NCBI RefSeq assembly: GCF_036898465.1
Contig: NZ_JARUMJ010000001.1
Location: 1,054,001-1,118,000 of the forward strand
DNA length: 64,000 nucleotides
Reading direction: 5' to 3'
DNA from: Streptomyces sp. B21-105
GTDB lineage: Bacteria > Actinomycetota > Actinomycetes > Streptomycetales > Streptomycetaceae
A model generated the notes under the pieces. The model was not told the DNA's origin, made no database searches, and saw only the letters and a program-made list of their open reading frames with translations. The position numbers were made by a program, and so were the translations under genes. Below are positions 42,191-53,100 of the stretch, in pieces. Each line of letters opens with the position of its first letter. Positions within the stretch are counted from its first letter, which is position 1.

Positions 42191-42989
42191 GAGTCTCACA
42201 GTTGTCCCACACCAGCACGATCGGGCCGCCGAGCTGCTGGTGCGCGGTCTGGATCAGGTCTCGGTAGTCCTTCCAGGAGAAGCTCTTGCGTCCGTCGGGC
42301 CGGGCGTCCGGGCACGGCCGGTAGATCAGCCGCGAGCGTTCGCCGGCTTTGTAGCAGGCCAGGGCTGCGACGGATAAGCGACGGCGTGAGCGGCCCCGCA
42401 CACACACGATGGGAGTGCGGCCGCGGCGGGACCAGGTACGGGCGGTCGGCGGCGTCATCGAGAAGCCGGCCTCGTCCTCGAAGACCAGTTAGGCATCGAG
42501 CGCCGCCACGGTCCTTCCACGCTCGGCCAGGTCTCCTTCACCCAGCCGGCCACCGCCGCCTCGTCGCGCTCCACCGCCCGGCGAGCCGGCATCTGGCAGC
42601 TCCAGCCGTGCCGTTTGAGCAGCGCGGCAACACCCTGGACGGTGTAGCTTTTGTGGAACCGGCGCCCGATGAGGGTCTTGATCCGTGACAGGGTCCAGGT
42701 CTGATCCGGCCAGCCGTGCGCCACCGGTCCCTTGGCCAGCTCCTGCTCCAGCACGGCGAACAGCTCGTCACTGAGCAGCGGCAACGACGCCGGCCCTCTG
42801 GAGGTCAGGGCTCTCGGCCCGCCCTGGGACCATGCCTTGCGCCAGCGCTGCACCGACCGGATCTCACCCGCAGATCGTGCGCGATGACCGCATTCTCGTC
42901 GCCCTGGGCGAACCGCTTGGCCGCTTCCATCCTCAACTTCTCGCGGAAGGCCCGCCGCTCGTCGGTCAGCCCGCCCCCTTGCGCATCCC

Positions 42990-44246
42990 TCATGCAGTCG
43001 GCATACCGCAGGGATCACGAGCCGTCAGCCCTTGCCGACACCACGCTTTGAAGCTCAGTAGTTGGAGGGCGTGGTCGGTTCGTGACCGGTAGCGGTCGGT
43101 CGCGGCGGCGATGTTCGTCCAGCCAGCCTGCCGGATGAGGCCGATGGCGAGGTTGCGGAGCGTTACCATCGCGCGGGGTGCGCTGCCGGTGCGGACGCGG
43201 GAAGTGTCCTCGGCGAAGGTCACGTCTCTCACGTGGTGCAGGGCCTCGACCTGCCAGTGCCTGCGGATCAGTTCGGCGATCCGTTCCGGGGTGGCCTGCT
43301 CGGGAGTGAGGCTGGTGACCGCGTAGATCGTCTTGATGGTGGTCTCGTCCGTCGTGCGGCTGGTGCGGCGGCGCTTGACCTCGATGGCCTGCACGGCGTG
43401 CGGGAAGAGGAGGCCAAGCTGGACGGTGCAGACCTTGAGCCGGCGTATCTCGCGTCGGCCATGGCCCTGTTCGCGGGTGCGGTGCTGCAGTGGGACCTCG
43501 CGCCAGGGCAGATGCCGCAGCTGTCGGCAGAGCTTCTTCTGGTTGCCCTTGACGGCCAGGATGTAGTGCCCGCCCTGGGCGATGATGTGCTGGGCATGGC
43601 CGGTCTGGGTGTGCATCGCGTCGGCGGTGATGACACGTCCACGCAGGTCGAGCCGTTCCAACAGTGAGGCGAGGCAGGGATTTCATTGCTCTTCGCGGCG
43701 ATCTGCCGCTGGGAGACCACGGCCTGGCCCTCGTGCAGGACGGCGGCGAGGAGGTGGACGGCCGTCTTCTCGCCGGTGCGGCTGCCGCGTACGGCTGTGG
43801 CCGTCGACGGCCACACCCACCAGCTCCACGGTGCGTTCGTCGGCCGGGTCACTCGCGTGCCGGGCCAGCCAGGCGCCCACGGCATCATCGAGGGCGTCGC
43901 CGTCCAGACGTGACAGCAGGCGGCCCAGCGTGGTGGCGCGTGGCGGACGCCGCAGCCCGATCCTCGCCCGCGCCTCGGGAGAGGTATCGATGGCATAGCG
44001 GGCGATGCCGGCCAGCGTGGTGGCGCCGCCGAGCACCGCGAGCAGGCACAGGGCGAGCAGTGACCCCAGCCAGTAGCGGCGCCCCCGCACCCGTCGTGAA
44101 TCGGGAAGCCGGTCCAACCCCTCCGACAGCGCGGCGAGTTCGGACAGCTCGGCAGACAGGTGCAACAGGTCGGCGTCCTCGCGATGGCGCTGGAGAACGT
44201 CGATCAGGGAGGATGGCACGCGAACGCGACCCCTGTTCGTGATCAA
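42990..44246 (-). pseudogene. ISAs1-type transposase, second copy, frameshifted
   Basis: Same element as at 35756, inverted. Reading leftward: LPDSRRVRGRRYWLGSLLAL to VAVDGH, a +1 shift, VRGSRTGEKTAVHLLAAVLH and [10 protein letters not shown], then a missing C and [53 protein letters not shown] to the end. The last residues run past the usual C-terminus into the IS630 junction. Two indels make it inactive unless they are sequencing errors. Confidence 0.8.
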
Positions 44247-44279
44247 AGGCTTCGAGAACCTTGATCATCAGGGGTCGCG
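44225..44279 (-). promoter_or_regulatory. Start-codon hairpin of the ISAs1-type element, copy 2
   Basis: CGCGACCCCT (44225-44234) and AGGGGTCGCG (44270-44279), the same perfect 10-bp stem as at 35745-35799, here enclosing the 5' end of the inverted transposase copy. Confidence 0.5.
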
Positions 44280-44289
44280 TTCGTCGCAT

Positions 44290-44943
44290 TCAAGTACGGA
44301 CAAGCAGGCCATCAGAGCATGTCCACGCACGAGTTACTCATCTCGCCGGTTGAGAACGCACGCGCCCTGGCGATACACCCAGCTCATAAGCTCGGTCAGT
44401 CTGCCGCAGAAGCCGAACGATGGGCCTCAATATTTCGCGGCGCGAACGCCCGCTGGTCGCTCTTCATGACCAGCCCTCGCCCAGGTCATGGGCCCTTGAC
44501 TCGAATGCTGCCCCTTTCGCCGGGATACCCAGCCTTCCCACGCATAGACCGCCCCGGCCGAGCGCAAGAAACACCTCACCGGACAGGACCCTGCGCCCCT
44601 TCCTCACCATCCAGTCGCTACCGAACCTTCGGAGCGATCTGCCCCGGGATGAGGCACGGCCCCGTCGCAACACCACCGGACGCCGAGGACCTCCACCTCA
44701 GCAGGAGATCAGGGAAACGTCTTTGAGCCATGACTTTCGCGCCAGCCGCTCTAATCTGCGCCCATCCGCCGCCATGGCGGCCACACGAACTGGGAACGGT
44801 CACCCGAGAGCGGCACGCCAGCCATCGCAGGCTGCCCCTCACCGCATCCACAAATAGCGCACCAGTTCGGATTCTGAGTGATTGTCAGTGCCGTGTCCTA
44901 GCTTGAAATCACAACGCGAGACCGGGAATTGGGGGAAGACCTG
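44290..44943. other. 650-nt stretch without a convincing gene
   Basis: Upstream of the Wadjet-like operon. A frame from ATG 44319 starts protein-like (STHELLISPVENARALAIHP, then AEAERWASIFRGANARW) but becomes low-complexity after about 50 codons, so it may be a gene fragment. The jet promoter probably lies in the AT-richer 44860-44930 part; no consensus elements are claimed. Confidence 0.35.
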
Positions 44944-45867
44944 GTGATCTTTGAAGAGCCGTCCGCAATCTACGAAAGCATCACGTCGCGGATGCGAGCC
45001 CTAGCGGTGGTCTATCCGGTGCTGGCCTTGGATGCCAGCAAGGCCAAGAAGGAGCGCGGGTGGGACCCGTACCGCATGGCTGAACTGGCCTTGGCCGCGA
45101 TTGACTTCGTAACGCTGCGCACCGACATGCGGACAGCTGTGCGGCAGGAGACGGTCGTGGAACACGTGGCCGAGTTCGCCGCACTGCAGCAGCCAGGCCG
45201 GCCTGGGAGGAGTACCGGGCAGTCGCCCGCTGGGTGACCGAGCGGCTGATCAACACTGAAGAACGCGACCGCGCTTTCCGTCACGACGTCGGGTACGTGA
45301 CAGACAACAAGTTCGAGACGCGCGAGGCATCTTTCCAGATCCTCAAGGAAGTCCCTGATCACGTGGGGCAGGCAGCTCTCATCGCCACGGACGCGGCGAT
45401 CACCGTGCTGGTGCATGCGATCGACGTCGATATTGCCTCGGAACAGATCGCCGCCGAAGCCAAGCTGGAAGCTCTGCTCAAGCGTTCACGGATCAGCGAG
45501 GCGTGGCAGGCCGCGCACAACGCACGGATCCAGAGCGTCCGGTACGCCAAGGACATCCATGGGCGCATCGAAGCCATGAAGCGCAATGTGCGGGCTGTGG
45601 ACTGGGACACGGAAGTCAGGGACACGGTCGATGAGGCTTTGGAGCACGTGCGCAGCCGGTCCGCGGCCGAGACGAAGCACAAGGAGCGGGTCAACCAACT
45701 ACTGGAAGCCACCGCCGATGAACGCAAGCGCAGACAGCTACAAGACCTGGAGGCGCTCATCCACGAGTGCTGGCAACGTCACGCGGTACTGATTGACATG
45801 CTGATGACGGTCGGTCCGGAGTTCCGGCGCCAACAGGACCGTCAGGTGTTCGTGGCTCCGGCGATTC

Positions 45868-47329
45868 CAGGGCCCCGGCGTTTGCCCGGGTCGTCCGGTT
45901 TGATCATGTGATGCCGTAGAGGCTGAGGACGAGGGTGCGTTCGGTGTGGGCTCGGCGGCCGGCGGCGGTGTTGACGTACCCGGCAAGCTTGAGCGCACCG
46001 CGGATCAGGTCGCGGACGGCGGCGAGGACTGAGGGCGTGTTGTGGGTCCTGACCTGGGACTTGTCCTCGTTGAAGGTCACATCCCGACACCAGTGGACGG
46101 TGTTCTCCACGGTCCAGTGCCCGCGAGCCCATGAAGCGATCTCGGCGGCACTCGCTTCCTCGGCGGGCAGGTCGGTGATGGCGTAGACGGTCTCGCTGGA
46201 CCACTTCTTCGCTCCGTAGAGACGGCGTCTGCGCTGGATGCGCAGGACCTGGGCCGCGTGGGGAAAGAGCAGGCCGTTGACGGTGACGACCTGGACGAGA
46301 CGCTGTTCGTGGCGGCCGTGGCCGCGGGCGTCGTCACGGTGGATGACGGGGATCTCCTTCCAGGGCAGGGCGTGGAGCTGACGGGCTTGGCCGCGCTGGT
46401 TGTTCTTGATGGTCAGCAGGTAGTGGGCGCCGCGTTCGTGCAGGTAGGTGGCGTGGTCGCGTTGGGCGTGGAGGGCGTCGGCGGTGACGACGGCCCCCTT
46501 GAGATCGGCGTCGTCGAGCTGGTCGAGCAGGGGTTGGAACTCGGGGATTTCGTTGGTCTTCGCGCCGATCTCGCGGGAGGCGAGGGTGATGCCGTCGCCG
46601 TGCCGGACGGCGGAGAGCACGAAGACGCGGCTGCCGTCCGGGCGCTTCGCACTGCGCAGGCACTTGCCGTCCACCGCGATGGCCCGGCGCCGGGAGCGCA
46701 CCGGTTCGGCGCGGGCGGCCGCCCGGTGGGCGCGGCGCTGTTCGCGTTCGATGCCGCCGTCGGGCATGAGCGGCTCGGGAGAGTGGGACACCGTGGACAG
46801 CAGGGGCCGCAGGTGGTCGTAGCCGGCCGCGCTGACCTCACCGGGATCGAGCCGCCCCAGAACGGTGCGCAAGGTCTTCTCGCTCGGGATCCGGTAGCGG
46901 CCGCGCAACGGATGGTAGGGCAGACCGAAAGCGGCCAGTTCCTCAGGCGTCGCACGTCGGCACCACTCCGCCGCCGCGGTGATGGAGTCATGGCCCGCCG
47001 GGGTCATCGCACAGACCACCAGGGCCAGCAGCGAGGAGACCCGGTAGCGCACCCCGCACGCCCCGCGAGGATCGGTGACCGACTCGAACTCGGCAACCAG
47101 GCCGCGGACTTGGTCTCGCGCGGCATCCGAGCCGAGGGCCTCCAGGCGGGGCGCCGGAGAGACGGGAACGACGGCAGGGGATGATGGAGGAACGAACACG
47201 GCACCTTCGTGGATCTTGCAGCGTAGAGAACTCCATGATCCACAGGTGCCGTGTTCATCTGCTTCCGGGGCCCGCCAGCATGATCAACCGGCCCAGGCCG
47301 GGGCGATCCGGGCAAACGCCGGGGCCCTG
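45868..47329 (-). mobile_element. ISAs1-family element in jetA
   Basis: A 1,462-bp element with perfect 22-bp terminal inverted repeats beginning CAGGGCCCCGGCG and a 10-bp target duplication CCGGCGATTC (45858-45867 and 47330-47339). CAGGG ends and 8-10 bp duplications are family traits. Intact, oriented against the jet operon. Confidence 0.9.
45904..47199 (-). CDS. ISAs1-family transposase
   Basis: A 431-residue full-length transposase: N-terminal DUF-type region ESVTDPRGACGVRYRVSSLL, first Asp in RRAIAVDGKCLRSAKRPDG, second in GAVVTADALHAQRDHATYLH, the GAHYLLTIKNNQ strand, and Glu in GHWTVENTVHWCRDVTFNED. The DDE set is complete. Only distantly similar to the broken copies at 35756 and 42990. 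Confidence 0.9.
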   Translation of the reverse strand: MFVPPSSPAVVPVSPAPRLEALGSDAARDQVRGLVAEFESVTDPRGACGVRYRVSSLLALVVCAMTPAGHDSITAAAEWCRRATPEELAAFGLPYHPLRGRYRIPSEKTLRTVLGRLDPGEVSAAGYDHLRPLLSTVSHSPEPLMPDGGIEREQRRAHRAAARAEPVRSRRRAIAVDGKCLRSAKRPDGSRVFVLSAVRHGDGITLASREIGAKTNEIPEFQPLLDQLDDADLKGAVVTADALHAQRDHATYLHERGAHYLLTIKNNQRGQARQLHALPWKEIPVIHRDDARGHGRHEQRLVQVVTVNGLLFPHAAQVLRIQRRRRLYGAKKWSSETVYAITDLPAEEASAAEIASWARGHWTVENTVHWCRDVTFNEDKSQVRTHNTPSVLAAVRDLIRGALKLAGYVNTAAGRRAHTERTLVLSLYGIT

Positions 47330-48372
47330 CCGGCGATTCACACCCGCGTACATCTACATGAGCAGCTCCTTCAGCCGGTGCTGGAACTCTCACTTAACGC
47401 GTGCTTGGGCCCCTTGGAGGCGTTCACTCGTGCCGTCATGGGGCCCGTGCGTCCTCGTGTGATGTACCTGCCCGACTTCCTGGAAGGGCTCACCAGGGTC
47501 GCCGAGGAGGCCGGCGGGGAGCTGGTGCCGGTTCAGAACGAGTACGACTGGTCGGAGATCGACGCCCGTCCCGCTTTCAGCGAAGAGCAACACTACGCGG
47601 TGGACGCGCTGCTGGCTGCCATCACGGACCAGGGCGTGCGGCTCTCGACCCTGCTGGCGGCCACACGCCAACCAGGCCCGGGCACAGGACCGGAATCAGG
47701 CACCGACGAGTTGCTCACGCTTCGCACCCAGCAGCTCTTCCGGCTCATTCCGGTGCGCCAACTCGTCGATGGTGAAACTGCCGTGGTGGCCGTCGACGAC
47801 GGCACAGTCCTGGATGACGTCCTCTTTGGCGGCAGCGACTTCCTCCTGGTCCGCACCGGGGGCATCGGTCCCTCGCAGGAGTCACAGACGAACGCGCCAC
47901 TGCCCACTTTCCCAGCACCGCGCCGCCCGCAAGGCCCTGACGCCCACCAGCTTGATCAGGAGAGTGCATGAACCGTCACGAGGATGCTGCCGAGGCTGCC
48001 CGGATGGTCGCCTTCGCCATGGCCCGCCGCAAAGCGCCCGCTCGCTCTGGCGACTACGCCCGACTCGTCCAACGCTTCGACACTGAGCCGGACTTCGCGC
48101 AGGTAGTGCGCAAGGTCGCCCAGGGATTCGACCTGACGGTGCTGGAAGTTCATCCCATGACCGGGTTGGTCCTGGGCACCACGCCCGAGACCGACTTCGG
48201 GGTGTCCGTCTCCGACCTCGTCCCGCAGACCGCCGATCGCCCCCTGTACCTGCTGGCCCAGCTGACCATCGCCGCCATGGTCTTCCCCCGTCCCGAAGAC
48301 CTCGACGATGACGAGCATGTCGGCCGGATCTCAGTCAAGCAGGTCGATGAAGAGGTCCGGGTCCTGGCGTCG

Positions 48373-49740
48373 CAGGGCTTGATCAAGTTCCGTGAGTGTC
48401 CGGGTTGTTGGTGATGCCCAGGATGGCGAGTGCTCGTTCTGGTTCGTGGCGGAGGGCTCGGGTGGTCTTGGCGATGTTGTCGGCTCCGAGGATCTTCAGG
48501 GTGCCGATGGCGAGGTTGCGGATGGTGGCCATGGCGCGGGGTGCGGTTCCGGCGTGAATAGTCGAGGCGTCCTCAGCGAACGTGACATCTCGGATGTAGT
48601 GGGAGGAATTTTCGATTCCCCAGTGCTCGCGAATGGCGGCGGCGAGGTCGGCGGGGCGGGTTTGATGGGCGGCGAGGCTGGTGACCGCGTAGACGTTCTC
48701 GCGGGTTTCGGGCCGGCCGGTGGGCTTGCGGCGGCGGTGGACCCGGATGGCGAGGTGGGCGTGGGGGAAAGCGATGCCGCCGAGGTTGTCGGCGATGGCG
48801 CAGGTCTTGATCGAGCGGGACTCGCGGCGGCCGTGGGCGGTGGCGGAGGCGGTGTGCTGGACCTTGATCGATGTCCAGGGCAGGGCGGCGAGCTGGGCGT
48901 AGGCGGTGGGCTGGTTGGTCTTGATGACGGCGATGTAGTGGGCCTTCTTCGTCTCGACCAGCCAGGTGATGTTGGCCTTCACCGAATGGAGGGCATCGAA
49001 GGTGACGACGGTGTCGGCGAGGTCGAGTGGTGCCAGCAGGGGCTTGAAGTGGCGCACTTCGTTGGTCTTCGCACCGACTTCGACCTGGGCGATCGTGGCG
49101 ACGCGGTCGTGGGTGACCGCCGAGAGCAGGTGACGGCGCGGCGTGTCCAGGCGGGCTGAGCCCTTGAGGGCCTTGCCGTCCACGGCGATGACCTGCCGCG
49201 CTCGGGCCTCGGGCACGTCCGCGGACGCGGTGATGCGGTGCCGGTCGGCCAGGTAGGCGCCAACGGCCTGGTCCAGGGCGTCGCCGTCAAGTGCCTGAAG
49301 GACGCGTCCGAGAGTGACCGGTTTGGGGCTGCGCCGCCAGCCGAGCAGGTGACGGCGTACCCCGAGGGACGCCAGCAGCGAGTTCGTGGCCCGCTCGCCG
49401 AACTCGGCGAGTTCGTCGATGCTCTTCGCGCCGCAGACGGCCGCGCAGGCGCACACCAGCAAGATCGCCGTCAGCGAGTACCACCGGCCCCGGCGTGAGC
49501 GCGGATCCGGAACCGATTCGAGGTAGGGACGCAGGTCAGCGATCCGGTCCGCATCCAGCGGCCCCAGCTTCTCCAGCACGGCAGGGATAGGGGAAGATGC
49601 AACAGCAGGCACGGGACGTCCTCGTGATCATCTGGCTTCGACACCACAATGATCACGAACCCCCGTGCCTGCTCTGGTATCCGCCCCTACCGGCCTGATC
49701 GCCAACCCTCCACGCAATCACGGAACTTGACGGAGCCCTG
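48373..49740 (-). mobile_element. ISAs1-family element in jetB
   Basis: A 1,368-bp element; ends CAGGGCT-TGA-TCAAGTTCCGTGA and, read inward on the right, CAGGGCT-CCG-TCAAGTTCCGTGA. Target duplication CTGGCGTCG at 48364-48372 and 49741-49749. Intact and again antiparallel to the jet operon. Confidence 0.9.
48383..49612 (-). CDS. ISAs1-family transposase
   Basis: A 409-residue full-length transposase. DDE residues: first Asp in RQVIAVDGKALKGSARLD, second in DTVVTFDALHSVKANITWLV, YIAVIKTNQPTAYAQLAALP, Glu in [20 protein letters not shown], and the C-terminal ATIRNLAIGTLKILGADNIA. Different from the element in jetA. Confidence 0.9.
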   Translation of the reverse strand: MPAVASSPIPAVLEKLGPLDADRIADLRPYLESVPDPRSRRGRWYSLTAILLVCACAAVCGAKSIDELAEFGERATNSLLASLGVRRHLLGWRRSPKPVTLGRVLQALDGDALDQAVGAYLADRHRITASADVPEARARQVIAVDGKALKGSARLDTPRRHLLSAVTHDRVATIAQVEVGAKTNEVRHFKPLLAPLDLADTVVTFDALHSVKANITWLVETKKAHYIAVIKTNQPTAYAQLAALPWTSIKVQHTASATAHGRRESRSIKTCAIADNLGGIAFPHAHLAIRVHRRRKPTGRPETRENVYAVTSLAAHQTRPADLAAAIREHWGIENSSHYIRDVTFAEDASTIHAGTAPRAMATIRNLAIGTLKILGADNIAKTTRALRHEPERALAILGITNNPDTHGT

Positions 49741-50185
49741 CTGGCGTCGACCATCGAACGCCGCCTTGCACAGAGTGACGCAGATGTTGATCCACCCTCC
49801 GATCAGCCGGGGCTGGAAGGACTGTGGCGGGCCTACCTGCGCCGGAACGCCACGGGAAAGACGCAGACCGACAGGGCCCCACGAGCCTCGACGAGAGCAC
49901 TGGTGAAAAAGGCGTTCGCGCATTTGGAGAGCCACGGCTTCGTACGCAAGGTCAGCGACGAAGACGCCGGCACATATGTCACCAACGTCAAGTACCGACT
50001 GCAGATCCGCGACCAGGCCGCGCGGGACATGCTGGAGGAACTCGCAGCACTGGGAGTCGCAGCGCTCCCCACGGACGGCACACCCAACCACGACCAGCCA
50101 TCACCGGACGACCCCCCGTCGCCGACCGAGAACACGCCGGTAACCGACCTGTTCAGCTGACCGCCCTACTGCAAGGACCTCTTTC

Positions 50186-53100
50186 ATGTATGAGCTCAAT
50201 CGCATCCTGCTGCGAAACTTCGGGCCGCGAGATGCCCGCTACGAAGACGTACCCCTGGACTTCTCCGGCGCCGGCGCCGAAGTGGAGACCGCCTCGCTGA
50301 TCCCCGACGCCGGACATGTCGCCCAGCGCCCGGCACCCGCCAGCCTGGTGATGCTGCAGAACGGCGGCGGCAAAGGCGTCTTACTGACCGGCATCACCTG
50401 CACCACCATCCCCTACCGTCACAGCGATCTGGAGTCACTACGCAACTTCACCGTTTCGATGGCCCAGCCGTCGCACGTGGTACTCGAATGGGCCGACGCC
50501 CGCACCGGACGCCTGCTGGTCACCGCACAGGTCCTGGCCCCCGAACACGACGGCAAACTGCACCGCTGCTTCTACAGCTTCCACCCTTCTGCAGCCCTGG
50601 ACGCCGACCGGCTTCCCTTCCACCGTCAAGGGCACTGGACTCCGTACGAGGACTACTGCACCGAACTGCGCGACTGGGAAAAACGAGTGGAAGCGCTCGA
50701 ACTGCACATCGTCGAAGGCCAGGAGAAGTGGGAGAAACACCAGCGCGGCCTCGGCCTGCAGCCCGAACTCTTTGACGTGCAGCGCAGGATGAACGCCAAG
50801 GAGAGCGACGCCGCCGCAGCCTTCACCACCAACACCGCCGACGCCTTCGTCGAATGGCTGCTGCGCAAGGCCACAGACGATGACCGGTACACCGAACTGG
50901 GCACGGCCTTCCACGGTTATGCCGCTGCACATGACGAACGCGCCCTCTGGGAAAGGGAGCGGCAGTTCGCGGTGGAGATGCAGCACGCATGCGAGGACGT
51001 CGCCGGCCTCCACGACACGCTCAACCGGCATGCCGGTGCAGCCAAGAACGCCGAAAAGGACCTCGTTCACCTCACCTCCGCGATCCGGGCACGTCACACC
51101 GCCCTCACCGCCACCGAGGCCGAGAGAAACACCACCCTCAAGGACACGCATCGCGCGCTGGAAGCCGCGAAGCGCACCAGCGAACTCGCCCACTCCCGCG
51201 TCCAGCACGTACAGGCGTGTTCCCACACCCTCGAACTGGACGAGATCACCGCCCAAGAGCAGGAAACCCAGAAGAACAGGCAACAGGCGCAAGATGAGAG
51301 GACGGCGTGGGCGAGCGTCCCGATCGCGCTGCGTCACACACAGGCACTGGACAACAACAACCGTGCCCAGCGGGCCCTCGTCCAGGCCGAACTAACCGCC
51401 GCCCCCTTCGTCCAAGCCCTAGACGCCGCAGCGGCAGCTCTACGCGCGGGCTATACCCGGGCCGAGAAAGAGGCCCGCGACACGATCCGCACGCACAAAG
51501 ACACCACAGCCGAGACGCAGAAACAGATCGAACAATGGCGTACCCGAAGCAACAAGCTACTCACCGCGGCAGGCGCTGCCCAGGAGGAAACCCGCACCCT
51601 ACAGAAGCAGACCGACGCCTTCGCATTACGCCTTAACGCCGCCCGGGAACATGATCTCCTTGCCCCGCAAGAAAGCGCCGCCGATGCCGCCGCCCGCACC
51701 CAGGATCACGCACACCACAGCAAGCAGCTGCTGCGTGAAGCCGACCAGGCCCGCAAGAGCGTCCGAACCGAACGGGACCGCGCCCACACCGCACTGGCGG
51801 AGCAACAAGCACTGGCCTGGTCCGCGCGTGCGGCCGCAACGGCAGCGGACGAGGAGAGCAGCCAACTGCGAGCTCAGGCTGTAGCCATCCGCAGCAACCC
51901 GCTGTGTGCCGAGCTATTGGAAGCCAACAGCGACGAGCTTGGCGCCGGCGACGCATTGCGCTGGCTGGGTGACCATGCCGGCGCCCTGCACCAGCTCGCC
52001 GAGCGTCGCACCGGCGGCCTCGAGACCGCACTGACACGCAAGCACATCGACCTGCAGAACGATCAGGACCTCCTCTCCCTCCTCGACACCAGCGAGGGCC
52101 TGCTGCCTGCCGCCGAAGAGGTACGCGACCTGTGCGGCCAACTGTCGGACCACGGGATCCACGCGGTGCCCGGCTGGCAGTGGATGCGCGACAACGTCCC
52201 GACCACGGAGCGCCAGCAGGTCATCAGTACACACCCCGACCTGGTCGGCGGGATCATCGTGGGCGGTCTCGACGGCTTGGACACAGCCCAGAGCATTGTG
52301 GTGCACCTTCGCCCCCTGCCCTCCGCGGCCGTCACCGTCGGCACCGGAGAACGGATGCTGAGCACCCATGCAGCGTCCGACGGCGGACGATTCGTGGTCG
52401 AACCTACCCCCGCCCTCCACGACGAAGAAGCCGCCGCACACGAGCGCGCTGCGGTCGACGCCCGCATCACCGAGGTCACCCGCGAGTTGAACTTGCTCGG
52501 ACAGCGCATCACCGCTGTACGAGACCTTCTGCGCCAGATCGCGAACTGGCGTGATGCCTGCGGTATGCGGACTGTGTCCGACCTGCTTGGCCAGCTGGAA
52601 CTGCTGGAGACCTCTGCTGAAGAGGCCGAGACCGCACTGGCCGCAGCCCGCACCGCAGCAGGTGAGCAGGAGACTGCGCTGGAGGTCGCGGAGGACGAAT
52701 GCGAACGCCGTACCGAAGGTCTTAAGGCAGCGCAGAGGATCGCCGAGGATCTGGCTCGCCTGGCGGAGGAGGAGACCGCTGCCGACCTAGCACGGGCCCG
52801 GATCAAGGCCCTTGCCGGCGAGAGGGTCGCCCGCACCAACGAACTCGAGTTACTGGCGGGCCAGATCGACCAGGCGGGTGAGGAGATCCTGTATCTCGCG
52901 CGCGCCATCGAATCAGCTGAGCAGGCCGCAGACCGATACGCCCGGGCGCGCGAAGAGATCACCAGCACGTCCCAAGCGCAACAGGCACACGACGCCTCCA
53001 ACGCAACCCTGTTGCCCCTCCCCTCTCTCCAACATCGCTATCTGCAAGCGCAGGACGAGCTGAGGGGCGTTGAGGTCGGCGAGGACCAGCAAGTGCGCGC

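Larger units (their letters stand above)
40869..42199 (-). mobile_element. IS110-family element inserted in IS630
   Basis: About 1.33 kb, without terminal inverted repeats or a multi-base duplication, as usual for IS110. On the minus strand the left junction reads GACAA-CT-GTGAGACTC and the right GGGGCAT-CT-TGAACACC, so a CT dinucleotide core lies at both ends; joining the flanks gives GAC AAC TTG AAC ACC, restoring the IS630 reading frame (DNLNT). The transposase stop lies about 6 nt from one end; the other carries a 220-nt non-coding region. Confidence 0.85.
40601..42993 (-). pseudogene. IS630-family transposase, decayed and split by IS110
   Basis: Reading leftward from about 42993: [20 protein letters not shown], a frameshift, RSVQRWRKAWSQGGPRALTS and LSRIKTLIGRRFHKSYTVQG, a further shift and a TAA at LDA*LVFEDEAGFS, then YKAGERSRLIYRPCPD and VLVWDN, where the IS110 element intervenes. 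The end (NTHLTAGMRRYIAERDWLTV, YAPDLNPVEGIWSVLR) resumes at 40866. The D (FEDE), D (VWDN) and E (NPVEGIW) catalytic positions are recognisable. Non-functional. Confidence 0.8.
44944..47971 (+). pseudogene. jetA: jetA-like gene, disrupted by an ISAs1-family element
   Basis: Helical kleisin-like subunit of a Wadjet-type SMC complex that cleaves foreign circular DNA. Start GTG 44944 behind GGGGGAAG (TTG 44929 possible). Reads VVYPVLALDASKAKKERGWD, then a -1 shift near 45190 (QQPARPAWEEYRAVARWVTE follows), a long helical middle, and is cut at 45867 by the IS. Excising the IS with one target repeat rejoins GCG ATT CAC ACC in frame (APAIHTRVHLHEQLLQPVLE) to the C-terminal region and stop at 47971. 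About 510 residues, as expected for JetA. Identity rests on context with jetB-D. Confidence 0.6.
47968..50160 (+). pseudogene. jetB: jetB-like gene, disrupted by a second ISAs1-family element
   Basis: MksE/DUF4194-like accessory subunit of the SMC complex. ATG 47968 overlaps the jetA stop (ATGA) behind AGGAG. Text: DFAQVVRKVAQGFDLTVLEV, LYLLAQLTIAAMVFPRPEDL (winged-helix-like), EEVRVLAS, then the IS at 48373. After removal of the IS and one 9-bp repeat the frame continues TIERRLAQSDADVDP, LVKKAFAHLESHGFVRKVSD, YVTNVKYRLQIRDQAARDML to 50160: 271 residues, no other lesion. Precise excision would restore it. Confidence 0.65.
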
